Of a stretch of DNA of 64,000 nt, positions 53,849 to 64,000 are shown piece by piece. The number at the start of each line of letters is the position of its first letter. Within the stretch, counting starts at the first letter, position 1. The position numbers and the translations under genes are program-made. Below the pieces are notes generated by a model, which saw nothing but the letters and a program-made list of their open reading frames with translations, made no database searches and was not told where the DNA came from. The stretch covers positions 7,581,501 to 7,645,500 of the forward strand of contig OU612070.1 in NCBI GenBank assembly GCA_914767715.1, written 5' to 3'. The stretch comes from Membranipora membranacea. Its lineage: Eukaryota; Bryozoa; Gymnolaemata; Cheilostomatida; Membraniporidae.

Positions 53849-56099
53849 GTAAATGACTTCTCAAAAAGAGTAGCTTCACGACGCTGGTCTGGAAGCACTA
53901 TACCTGAAGAGGATGAGGATAACACCTCTTTGTCAGCCAAAGAGACAGCTAAAACAGCGCAAGGTGAGGCAAGGGACCTCATTGTTATCTTGCATAAGCG
54001 TAAAATTGAAAGAGCTGACCCTACAGTTTGTTTAGTTATGAGTGATTGTATGCAAAGATCACGAGTGAGTCGTGCAGTCTCAAGTATAATAGTATAATAG
54101 TATAATAGAAGCAAATATATTGCCCTTCATGTCGCCTGACTTGATTCTGAGTGCTCATCGATTGCAGTTATTTTTGTTCCGATAGGAGATAAATCCAACA
54201 TGTACCAAACTGAAATGGGAGATGACAGTGTGTTTGAGGAGGGTGTCCAAATGCCAGGAAGGGGAAAGAAACAAGCCATAACAAAGAACATAGCTAGGGC
54301 TGTGACTGTCATACCTACTCCTACATTCAAGGTGAGTGTATAACAAAATTAATGGTTAAAACTCTTGCGATATACATTGTGAGAACCATGAAAAAATGTT
54401 TTGTTACCCTTAGAGTAGTAAAGTATTGGAAAGAAGAAAAATTCACCGTTTTAGCACACGCTTGAGATAGCTAAATTTAATTCTAGCTAACACTTACTCA
54501 CCCTCATTACGTTATACAGACTCTTTCCTTGGCTAGCTAAGATTTAGTGCTAGCTAAGATTAAGTGCTCGCTAACAATACGGCATCCATGCAATTATATC
54601 TCTAAATATTTCTTTATAACTACACAGAATGACAGATTTGTGAATAGTACAGTAAACACAGCTAGATCTAAGTTGGCCGCACTATACCAGCAGGCTGTGA
54701 TAGGACCAGCGAGTTATAAGAGGAAGCCTGTACGGCCTCCCTCCAAACCGAGTGTCTCAGCAGCACCTCAGAGAAACAAGGCACGCTATAACGTACCGGT
54801 ACGGAGCCAATCATCGCTCGGCCTGAATCAGCTAAACAAGACAAACTCAGATATACAAAAACCGGCTAGGAGCATCAAGTCAGCACAGCCTAAGCTCAGA
54901 CACCCCCATAGTAAGTACATAACGGTTCAATCCTTTTGACTTTGCTGAAAATTAAGTGTTTTGATTACCCACAAATGTGTTTGAATGAAAATAGGCTACT
55001 AATAAAACTCAGCAGATTAACAGATATCATCACTCTGGGTAAAAAAGAATAAAAAAGAAAATTATATCTACTTTAGCATCAAACAGAAGAAAAGAAATGC
55101 TGATGTCGGGGCCCTCGGCGCACGCATCGATAACATTTGAAGACGAGGAACAAGAAGCTGATATGATGTTCCAGAGAAGACAAAGAAAACTGAATCAGAT
55201 CCGCGAGGCTCTCACGAGCAGGTATCAGGAGTTTGAAGAGGCGCTCCACAGACGTATGATGATAAGGGATATGAAGGTTTGTTAGAATATCATGATCATT
55301 ATTAATTTATTTAAATTGTTTATTTGGTCGCATTTTGGCATTTAGGGGACTCCGTAGTGGTACACACCTGAGTAACATCTGACTTGATCAGGAGAAGATA
55401 TATGAAATAGTGTATTAAAGGGCAACCAAGGTTTCGCAGCAATGCATTAGTGGGTAGTAAATAATGTGCTAAGCAGCATGAGCTTTGTGCATGACGCGGT
55501 GCAAAACTCAGAGTAGTTGCTGACTCTAAGCTGGGTAATTCTTCAGTTTAGGGGAGGTTCCAAGACTTTGCTGTAATAATGATAGAGCACAGGCTTAATA
55601 ATAACAGGAACAGGAAACTGCTCTGTGGTATTCTCTTTTAGCTGAATTTGAGTACCTGATGGATGAATTGTTTCACAGGAATTCTGGCTGAATAATCATC
55701 AGAATTAGATTTTTGTCTTTTTCCCGATGCAGAAGTTGTAATCTGCTATCAATCGGTGAGAACTTGTTTGAAACCTTGGTTGCCCTTTAAAGACAATTTT
55801 CGTTCTGTTGACAAACCTACCATCTTACAAATATCGAAATGTTAGCCTTGTCACACGGCTTCTTTTTTTGTTTTAAAATAATAGCCGCGTGACAAGGCTA
55901 GTGAAACGTAACTATATAATAGTAACAAATAGCACAACGTTCTTTGTTTACACAGGCAGCGGAGTATGATGCCAACCACAGAGCTTCCTCACAGGTGAGC
56001 CTGCATGAGATATTACCTCATAAGGCAGGTACAGCTATATCGTCAGCAATAAGACGTCAGTCAGCACTCATAGCGCTAGAGAGGTCTTATATAGGCTGA
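53849..56099 (+). pseudogene. Orphan copy of exons 4-8 of the uncharacterised gene
   Basis: Exons 53849-53963, 54186-54331, 54628-54910, 55077-55276 and 55956-56099 are copies of block A exons 4-8, all with intact frame and splice sites. The predicted protein differs by only about one residue (SVSAAPQ for SVTAAPQ in exon 6). Exons 1-3 are not duplicated. The copy could be used only by splicing past the block A exons or from a new promoter. The lack of damage fits a young duplication. AATAAA is at 56655. Confidence 0.75.
55415..55790. mobile_element. TTAA-flanked MITE, copy 5 (duplicate of copy 3)
   Basis: Same insertion as 39531-39907. Here the left end keeps the regular TTAAAGGGCAACC, where copy 3 has TTAAAAGGCAACC. 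Confidence 0.85.
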
Positions 56100-57521
56100 G
56101 ATATCACAGTCAAGTATAACGGTTATAAGGCTTGTATCATGATGGGATTACAGTTCACAGATTATCTCCCTTAGCAATACAACTGTGTCTATATATTATA
56201 TAAGTTGTTGATCATAGATCATTCTAGCCGACTGACACAAAGCAAGGAATTAAAGAGATGTATCTTTAAAAAGGTGAACCAAGCTGGACCAAGTCAAGAT
56301 GTTATACTGAGTCCTTTGTATTCCAATACGCTGCCTCCTGATGTTTGGGGAGATTATTGTGTTAAATTAAGCATTAGGATAATGACGACTATGCTTAAGT
56401 TTGTTGTATATGGTGCGGTGTGTCTTCCATTTAAGCTACCGGACCAAAAAAAACTGATTGGCCAAAACAATCTTGCCATCCCTAACAGAAATCAGATTGA
56501 TACTCTATATGATAATCTGAATTCCTCTCTATCTTTTTTATGGATTTTGTATTTATATTGATGAAGTATTATTAACATAAATAGGAGCTATATCTTTGTT
56601 CTACTGTATTTGTAATTTTTTGATAGCCAATAATATTTGGAGATATATTGGTTAAATAAACTCATTGTAACACCGTTTTTAACAATTATCAATGTTGTCT
56701 CCTCATATTAAAATCGAAGATAACTTCTTACAAAAATGATCAACTCCCAAGATGACAAAATTGTGTTGTTAAATAAGGCTTGGTATTATGCGTTAAGTTG
56801 AAATAAAAAGAGTAGAAAAATCTTTGAAATTAAGGCCATTACAAGTGCTGAGAGTAATAGGCAGTAAAATGAAAATATGCATAGATGTATAGATGTTGAT
56901 GCCGGTTATTATTGACTTCAATTACAATGATGATCGCAACAAAGCTATACATTTCTGGTGTTTGCAAGGTTATTTTGTTCTTCCTTTGTGCTAGCAACTT
57001 TCACCCAATACACCATATGCAAAACTGTAAACTAGGAAAATTGCATGTATTGAAATTACAGACTTACCACTCACCTAATTGGTAATAAGTAACCAAACCC
57101 AGACTTAATTATCAGCGCTTGCGCTGCTTCTACTCTCAAACAGCATCTTCATCGCCTAAAACAAATATTATATATCCAGTGTTAGATATGAGTTGGAACT
57201 GATGGGAACTGAGTACCCACAAAGAAATATAGAGGGGGAAAGTTTAGTAAACAATTCCCACTGGATTCCGTGCAAAAATCTGTGTGAAAATGTCATAGTA
57301 TCAAACATCAATCATACAATTTCAGATCTATATTTCTGCATAATTGTTATGTGAAATTTGATACTGATACTGCATAAATTTTCTAAGCGATTTTCGACCA
57401 GGAGGGTAGAGTACCCTCAAAAAAAGAAGTCCACTTAGACCATTTGATAGATATATATACATATAACACACTAAGACTTTTCATTAATTCACACAACAGC
57501 CTACTCATGGCTCAACCTGTT

Positions 57522-57859
57522 AATCGCTATGTTCCCATGTGTCGATTTTGTAAGGATTTCGGGAGTAATCGCCCCATGGAAACGGCAATAAAGTCAAATT
57601 CCGATTGTGACGAATGACTTTTTGGACGCGAATATCCATACCGTGTTTATTCGACCTATCTCCTAATTAGCGGCGTGGCTGAATGGTTAGTGCGCTTGCA
57701 CACAATGCCTTCAAAGGGATTACACGCCACCGGGGTTCAAGTCCCGGCGGCGGCAGATTCTTTTCATGTTTTTCCCATTATGGGAATGGTTAGGATCCAC
57801 TGGATTCTAACCATTCGAAATTGGAGTGAACCACAAAATCGAAGCATGGGACCATATTG
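57522..57859. mobile_element. 338-bp insertion with imperfect terminal inverted repeats and a tRNA-like core, block B only
   Basis: Block A has the uninterrupted site (CAACCTGTTATTGAAACATG near 42133). The insert begins AATCGCTATGTTCCCATG and ends with the complement of CAATATGGTCCCATGCTTCG. The ends pair imperfectly over about 30 bp. Inside are a tRNA-like stretch and an inner hairpin (AATGGTTAGGATCC with GGATTCTAACCATT). Confidence 0.75.
57670..57755 (+). repeat. tRNA-like (Pol III box A/B) module inside the block B insertion
   Basis: GTGGCTGAATGGTTAGTGCG resembles box A and GGTTCAAGTCC is a canonical box B, with a perfect T-stem (CCGGG/CCCGG). The 5' GCGGCGT and 3' CGGCGGC ends do not pair as an acceptor stem. 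It is tRNA-derived and not a credible tRNA gene. A 61-codon frame crossing it is not a protein gene. Confidence 0.65.
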
Positions 57860-58118
57860 ATTGAAACATGAGATTTTTATCATCCATGCAATCTTTTCTA
57901 CAAAGCAAAAAGCTACCCCAGTTATGAAAATTGGATATGGGAGAGAACAACTCCTTATCTTCATCCCATCAAATAGAAATCATTAAGACAGATCAACGGG
58001 GACTCTTTGGTGAGATGATATCATAACTATTATAGAAGAACTAACATGAGACGGGAGATTAATACAGCCACATAATTAGATTGGATTATAGTGTAACATC
58101 AACAACAACAACGGACAG

Positions 58119-61100
58119 CTATGAATGAGCAGACTTAGTCTGAGCTATTACTCCTTGGTCTGAGTCCCTCAGACTCTTGCCCCCTGCCTGATAGCCCCCT
58201 GGCCAGAGAAAGGACTATGAATGTGCGGTCTATGAATGAGTGGACTCACAAACCTTCTGCATGGATACGATCCAAGCCATGGCTTCTCTCTTAGTTTTGT
58301 CCGACTTTGCTCGGAATGTTATTGTTTGTTCATTCTCAGAGAAATCCTTGTATGACAAAGTTAGGCCGCTAGCTACAGTGTTACCTGCAAATAAGTAATA
58401 ATTGATCTCACCATGGTGATTAATCCATAATATCTGTCAAATTCATCACTTTTAGCTTTTACTTCTCACTGTGGGTAATTATAACGTCAGATATTGCCAA
58501 TGATTTTTATAAAATGACAATTTCTCAAGATTTGAAGTTGGCTAGACACCATAATCATACCAATGAGTAACAGTAACTCCTTGATCACACATTAAACTTA
58601 TCTTGTTATTCCCCACTACCACCATATTACTCAACCTCTGCCTGGGTTGTGGGAGTAGTATTCCATTATAAACAACAGGCTGTGGTTGTATGGAATGTAA
58701 CTACCAGCAACTCGGGCTGAGTTTGAGCACTGAGACTAGACTCAACAAAGCTTATTGTTCCTACTTCGTGAATTACAATTGTTCAACCCGATAAGACTAA
58801 TTTAGCATTCAGAATTTGTAATGACTGCAGTTTTAAAAAACTTGATTGTCATCTTAGTTTCTCTAAAGTAAAATATGGAAGCAGGGCATCACATCTTGGA
58901 AACAAATCCGACAACAAGTAGAGTTATTTCATTATCAACCCCAATTCCTCATGGTGAGAATGTTGTTGATAATGTAATGCCATCATCGCCAGCCCCGGCA
59001 CATTTAGAGCACAGAGAGCATGTCTTCATCTGACCCTCTACTATAAACACTCAGTCTTTATTAACCGTAAATCTTAGATCATAATTAATGCATACAGAAT
59101 TTCACCTAGGCATCATCTTCCTCAACAGACTACATCACCCTACTTACCAGAATCTGAATTAGTAGCAAGGATTTTCACAGTAAGGATAGCTCCGATATCA
59201 ATGTTATCATGCGCCTGTGAGGCGCTCTGGAACTCTATATACCTGTCATAATATAGAATATGACTAGAACAAGTGTTTAACTGAGAATTGCGTGGTGGTG
59301 TTGATACCAACAACTTTATTGTTTGGAAATAGCTGATTATTTGACACTTCCTCTTTAAAATCCTATAAACAGGAACATACTCTCGCTACAATACTATTTT
59401 TACACCCTAACGTCATATATCCTGCCAAAACTGTTTTTCCTTTTTTGCGTCACATTTTGATAATCTCCGCTCCTAGTCATTTTTACCTAACACTGTAAGA
59501 ATTCACGTTCATCAATACCATGATATCAGATGCAAAACTGAAACTAAAGACATCAGTCATACCTGTGCGAGGAGGGAGTGAGTTTACACATGAACGCCCT
59601 CTCTTCCTCTGATTCTGTGTGAGTTGTTGATGTCACACTAAAGTTAGCACCTGCAATGATTAACATTCAGGTGTATGTTTTATACTATGAAGTATAGAAG
59701 ACGATCTTTCAATAAGAATGAGCGTTAATTTAAGACAAATCCTGACTATCAATTTATCCTCAAAAAGATTAAGCTCAAAACCCTTGCTCTCACGGTCTTC
59801 TAATTTGGCAAATCCTTCCTTAGTCTTTCACTAAGTAGAGAAATATTAAAGTGAATGATCTGGAAGCAAGACCTCTAACAGATCTTGGTCATCTCAGCAA
59901 GGACTGATGACAGATTGATATGTATGTTTCCATATCCTCCGCACATAGTGCCTTTCAAATAGGTGAGCACAGGTTGTGGGCTTTGCTTTTAATCAATCAG
60001 GCCTGAGGAAAAGCTAGCGACACTCCGTCTGGAATCATCCTAATCATCATCCTTCATAGTGCTATATAAAGAACACTAACCATTAGTAAGTATCTTGAGA
60101 TGTTTATCGAAGAACTCGTTCTCTTTCCGTGTAGTGGTAGCACAGTTTGAGCACATTCTCACAGGGTCGACAAACGAGAGACGAGGCAGACGTACCTCCG
60201 AGCTCACACATTTATTACAGTAAATCTTCCCGCATCGTCTGCAGTGATGCTGCAATAGACAACATAGTGGTATGAACACATGATATTTTGTTTTCCTAAG
60301 AAACATGTAGTTATTAGTCAATTCTTATATAAATGATTTAGGCCTATAAATTGTTGTTTCACTTTAAGAGCAGCCCCTGTTACTTACTTCATACTTCAAT
60401 GAAGATCGCCAACTTCATAGTTGAAGGTCCTGACAATATGGCAAAACCGTTCGTCGATGGGTAGTCCCAGTCATCAACAAGTTTAGGTGGTTTACCAATT
60501 ACGCGCGACCTAGCCAGCCACTTGGAGACCATAGGGTAAGGGACTGCCGATGGCGAGGGCGTTGTGATCTACACATAACTAGTTTGCCCAACCAGCAAGT
60601 CTTGTTAAAACTCCATTCTACCTAGGTTGGAAACCAGATTGTGCCTTATTGCACCTTATTGATATTTTACCTTTCTGGTGGTGAAGTTAAACTTCTTCTC
60701 ACATTGCATACAGTTTGAGACCTGGAAATAGATACCCATACACAATGACGGTACAAACATAAACCAAAGGTAAAAATAGAAGCAGTAAAGTTTAGCAAAA
60801 CATAAGCACTACCTATCAAAAAACAACGGCAGCTGATTAAACATTGCCGTGTTTTAGGAAATAGATATCAAAATCTTGACAAAACACAGCTTCTGGTGGA
60901 AGCTTGATTGTTCTCAACATTATTTGTTTGACTTTTGGTTTTGTTGGCTAAAGTACTGTGCGCACACCCAACAATATGCTCTCCGGTAAGCATTCAAAAG
61001 GCTACAGTCTATGTACACAGCAGAGTGTAAGAAATAGCTGGTATCTAACACTCTGATCAGACCTACTCTGCATGGCTAGAGTAGATGAGAGAGATGTTGG

Positions 61101-61351
61101 TCACTCTGTACGAACATACAGACTGCTGATGTCACAATGATACAAGGTGTGTCCTTTCAAGACTAGAACAATACTCAACATATAACTCATTCCTCAAGGA
61201 TTGTCACCCTCTCTCTCACCTCACTATCTGGTATCCAATGTGGTTCATCAAGAAGGAATGGACTGGAATGGCTATCAAGTCTTGCAAGAATCCTCAGTCC
61301 ACTTTTTGTCTTCTTCAGCTCCTTTGTGACTTCCCCAGTTGTGGCAGCCAT
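58119..61351 (-). CDS. ZFYVE21: ZFYVE21-like FYVE and PH-like domain protein
   Basis: Six exons are firm (61220-61351, 60671-60721, 60081-60249, 59563-59650, 59148-59242, 58254-58384) and give 222 residues. A seventh, 58119-58187, is proposed. It adds 22 residues starting AGGKSLRDSDQ, which resembles the vertebrate C-terminus, for 244 in total (human 234). The FYVE zinc finger has W-x-x-D (WIPD, 39-42), CMQC (48-51), RKHHCRRCG (60-68), a CNKC pair and FVDPVRMCSNC. The C-terminal half matches the PH-like domain (ILTVKILATNSDS; EAMAWIVSMQK). ZFYVE21 binds PI3P on endosomes or focal-adhesion membranes and promotes focal-adhesion turnover in vertebrates. That role is inferred. Exons 6 and 7 fall in duplication block B. 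The gene is head-to-head with TFIIA. Confidence 0.88.
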
Positions 61352-61706
61352 CAAGTCATTAGGTAATGAGATCAGTATAATAACAAAGGGTTGATTGACC
61401 TTTATAGTATTAGATAAGATAGGTAATGAACTAATGAATCCCTTTGTTGATTGGTGTAAATTAAAATGCAAAAAGTAGCAGAATTTATGTTTTGATTTTG
61501 TATCCAACCACGCCCCCTTTCCTCACAGGAAACATGTGGTTGTCTCCTTTGTCAGATCCACCAGGTGGCGCTTTCTTATATATTTCCTATGCAAGTCACA
61601 GGGGAGCTCAGTTGTCAACTCTATATAAAGGTGAAAGGAAGGAAAAACTGCTGCCGAGTTTTCTCGGCCAAATTCAATCAAACTAGGGACACTCTGAAGA
61701 GCAACC
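61352..61706. promoter_or_regulatory. Divergent promoter region of ZFYVE21 and TFIIA alpha/beta
   Basis: 355 bp between the two start codons. It has a TATA box candidate for the plus-strand gene (61622-61630). Frames on either strand are open but overlap promoter sequence and have no support. Confidence 0.5.
61622..61630 (+). promoter_or_regulatory. TATA box candidate of the TFIIA alpha/beta gene
   Basis: TATATAAAG lies 77-85 bp upstream of the start codon at 61707, a position compatible with a 5' UTR of about 50 nt. Confidence 0.4.
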
Positions 61707-64000
61707 ATGAATAGTCCATCAGTGGTAAGTTTAGGGTATAGTTCACACATACATATGCCTTAAAAGAGCTAGATTTCTTCATAAAATAGGATTTTTTATA
61801 TCTCAGGATGCCATCAATCATTTCTATTCATTCATTCATGGCCATCATTACAAAACAAATATGGACACTTGTAATTGTAGAATTGTCTGCTCTTTGATTT
61901 TTCTCTTGCATCCTATTCTTTTCTCTCATACAAAGGCAAAACTGTACCATTCAGTGATAGATGAGGTTATTGAGTCTATGAGAGAAGCTGTACTTGAAGA
62001 AGGTATAGATGATCAGGTGTTGGCGGAACTGAAGCAGGTAATAAACTAATCAAATCAACATAGACCCTACGTTATTTGTGACCAATAAAAATAACATGCT
62101 TAGTATAAAGTAAAGGTGTTTCCGCTTTTCACATCTTTGGTCGACCAAATTTACAGTCAACTATTTGTTGAATAGACAAACTGATAACAGCATTAAACTT
62201 TGAAAAGAATTTCACAACTTGCGAGTAGGCTATTAAAATGAAAATAAACCTTAGTTGTACAGTGATTTTTATATGCGATCATGAATTGTTCGAGTAGTAA
62301 ATTTGTTTGATCAAGGAGGAATAGAAGATCTCCTTGGTTTGATGTTAGACATAATAAACATTTGAAATTATTATTGCAGTTATGGGAGCAGAAGTTGAAA
62401 GCATCAAAGGCTCTGGAGTCTGCTCCAAGCCACTTACCACTGCCTGCTGCCACCTCTACCAGAAAACAACCTGGTGAGACTGATCTGCTTTAAGTTTCTT
62501 GTCTGAACTTGGACATGTCAGCCAATGAACTTTGTCAGCTATATTAAACTCTCCCATTAAGACGCAAGATGATGAGTTTAGCACTGTTACTCTTTTTAAG
62601 AGTCGGACTTCAGCACTACAAAATGCGAGATTATTTTGGCTCGATGAAGCTATAGTGTAGCCTACCAAGTCCATCAAATCATAAGAAAATTTTTATTCAA
62701 AAATTTATTTTAATTTCTTATTTCTGTTTTGTGTAGCTGCCTCCTCTGGTGCCTCTACAAGCGCTCAGCCAGCAGCTCCTGCTGCTATGGGACCAACTCA
62801 GATCTACCGACCATCTCCTGTAAGGGCCCAGCAAACACAACCTCTAGATATGGTAAGCATATCCAAATTAAATGCATTTGCTCAAGGAGTCATCTCTAAC
62901 TCCTTGGTTTGCTCCAGGACAAAATAAACAACGTCTTTCACTGAAATCAGATAACCTCAAGTGATATGATCAATCCATCACTATCTGTCCATAGGCCTTC
63001 ACATTATAATTAAGAACATATCTGGGAATGGACCATAGAGGGATTGTGGCTGCTCAGTTATTTTTGCGGCTTTGTATGGATATACTGCTTGTCATGGCTG
63101 TAGCCCTAACTATGATAGATTAGTATTGTGGTCAAGAAAAAAATAACTATTTTTATTATTATCCGTAAGAATTATCATCTCATATCACTTTGTTAGAGTG
63201 GAGCTGCGGCCACTGCTACGATGGCTCTACCACCAATGTACCAGCAGCATCTGCTCGCTGGTAGTATACAGCTACAACAAACTAGTAAGTTACCATTAAT
63301 CTATGTTAATCACTATAATAAGCTAATGTCTTTGGAAACGTTATAGTTACATAGTTCTATAGTTTTTTCGTCAGCTGATAGTTTGGTATTTTGGAAAAAA
63401 AGTTTTACTCAAACATTTCGATGTCCATTTTAGTCAACAACAATCTAATCCGGTACCTGACAAAACCAGATTTTCCGGATAGTAATAATAGAATACCATA
63501 GACTACCAATCCTATTTTCACTTCTACATGCCCATAGAATGTTTTTGACCTGTCATATTTCAGTGATGGAATCTGAAGAATAACCAAGCGTTAACCCTAG
63601 GCCTATATAAGTGTGCTAAAGTCACACTTTGTAAATTCCACTAACCTTGAATGGACCTGTGCGTTTCTATTTTTAAATGTTTAGTGGTGTCACATGATCT
63701 TTATAACCACTTCTGCGTATACAAGCATGTCAACATATATTGGATTTGCATCATGCAATTTGTATGATGAATTTATTGTGGGATTTTCCATGAACTTTAT
63801 TTAAATGAAGAGGTTAGACTATGGGAATTTATACCCAGTGCTATATAGCTAAACCCTGAGGGTTGTGATCTGGAACGCCCGGGTGCACGGTTTGGACTTT
63901 GGGGGCAGAGTTTATTTTCAGAGATTCAAATGAAAAAATATTTTCTGTGTGGCATGAAAATCCCCCATCTTCAGGGACAAGCAGATGTCTGTGGAGATGT
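61707..64000 (+). CDS. GTF2A1: TFIIA alpha/beta large subunit, 5' part
   Basis: Exons 61707-61724, 61936-62037, 62380-62473, 62737-62852 and 63197-63284 join in frame to about 139 residues. The first exon codes MNSPSV. Exon 2 has the signature helix of the alpha domain (KLYHSVIDEVIESM, then DDQVLAELKQ), followed by LWEQKLKASKAL, matching the N-terminal four-helix-bundle segment. Exons 3-5 are Pro/Ala/Gln-rich linker (SAQPAAPAAMGPTQ; SGAAATATMALPPMYQQ) with the conserved SAAATA-ALP motif. TFIIA binds TBP and stabilises it on TATA promoters. The precursor is cut by taspase 1. The acidic region and beta domain lie beyond the window. An acceptor at 63973 (CATCTTCAG) could open a further exon, but its phase after exon 5 does not give a TFIIA-like reading, so I leave it open. 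Confidence 0.88.
63285..64000 (+). other. Intron of the TFIIA alpha/beta gene to window edge
   Basis: No coding exon is certain here. GGACAAGCAGATGTCTGTGG from 63974 follows a good acceptor and reads GQADVCGD in one frame, plausible for the acidic segment, but that frame needs an unseen intermediate exon or another exon 5 donor. Confidence 0.35.

Larger units (their letters stand above)
56100..58118. other. 3' UTR and spacer, block B
   Basis: Corresponds to 40217-44521 of block A without its two TIR elements, and with one insertion at 57522-57859. No gene seen. Downstream (57865 on) it repeats 42118-42270 and then 44405-44521. Confidence 0.5.
45251..58847. repeat. Block B of the tandem segmental duplication (13.6 kb)
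   Basis: Second copy of 28914-45250. It starts in LINE sequence (CCAGTATTATTT) directly after ...AAACTTGATT, and ends at the same ...AAACTTGATT (58847), after which unique ZFYVE21 intron sequence follows. It lacks two segments present in block A (535 bp after the LINE and the 2.1-kb element) and has its own 338-bp insertion. Confidence 0.95.

Noticed and set aside
57670-57755. Candidate type II tRNA gene
   Set aside because: T-arm is perfect but acceptor strands do not pair, and it lies within a recent TIR-bounded insertion.

Overview
The window is nuclear DNA of an animal. Genes are split by GT-AG introns of about 0.2 to 12 kb. The sequence is AT-rich and carries many transposon remnants. 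The recognisable proteins (MCFD2-type EF-hand protein, Rab1, ciliary AK7, ZFYVE21, TFIIA alpha/beta) are metazoan orthologues, and the multigene PAN plus fucolectin-type lectin family points to an invertebrate. I cannot resolve the phylum. No bacterial, organellar or viral gene organisation is seen. Exon borders were placed by hand from reading-frame continuity, splice consensus and family homology.

Left part (1-23.9 kb): the 5' part of a secreted LRR-like gene (minus) at the edge, then an MCFD2-like cargo-receptor partner (minus), then Rab1 (minus) with two alternative last exons, one lacking the prenylation cysteines. Head-to-head with Rab1 is a complete adenylate kinase 7 gene (plus). The shared 400-bp promoter carries a CRE palindrome and an RFX X-box-like site.

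Middle (23.9-45.25 kb): an unrecognised 444-residue gene (plus) whose 12-kb intron holds, on the opposite strand, a cluster of secreted PAN/Apple plus fucolectin-domain genes. One is a fragment cut by a LINE and two are intact. From inside that LINE (28,914) to 45,250 lies block A of a tandem segmental duplication. Block B (45,251-58,847) repeats it at high identity. The duplication gave two more lectin genes (one intact, one a pseudogene), an orphan 3' half of the unrecognised gene, and, in block A, orphan 3' exons of ZFYVE21. Comparing the blocks reveals insertions and deletions that postdate it, including three TIR elements present in only one block.

Right part (58-64 kb): the ZFYVE21 gene (minus), whose 3' exons lie in block B, is head-to-head with the 5' part of the TFIIA alpha/beta gene (plus), which runs off the window.

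Themes: secretory-pathway and membrane-traffic genes (MCFD2, Rab1, ZFYVE21), a ciliary kinase, a general transcription factor, and a young, turning-over lectin array.
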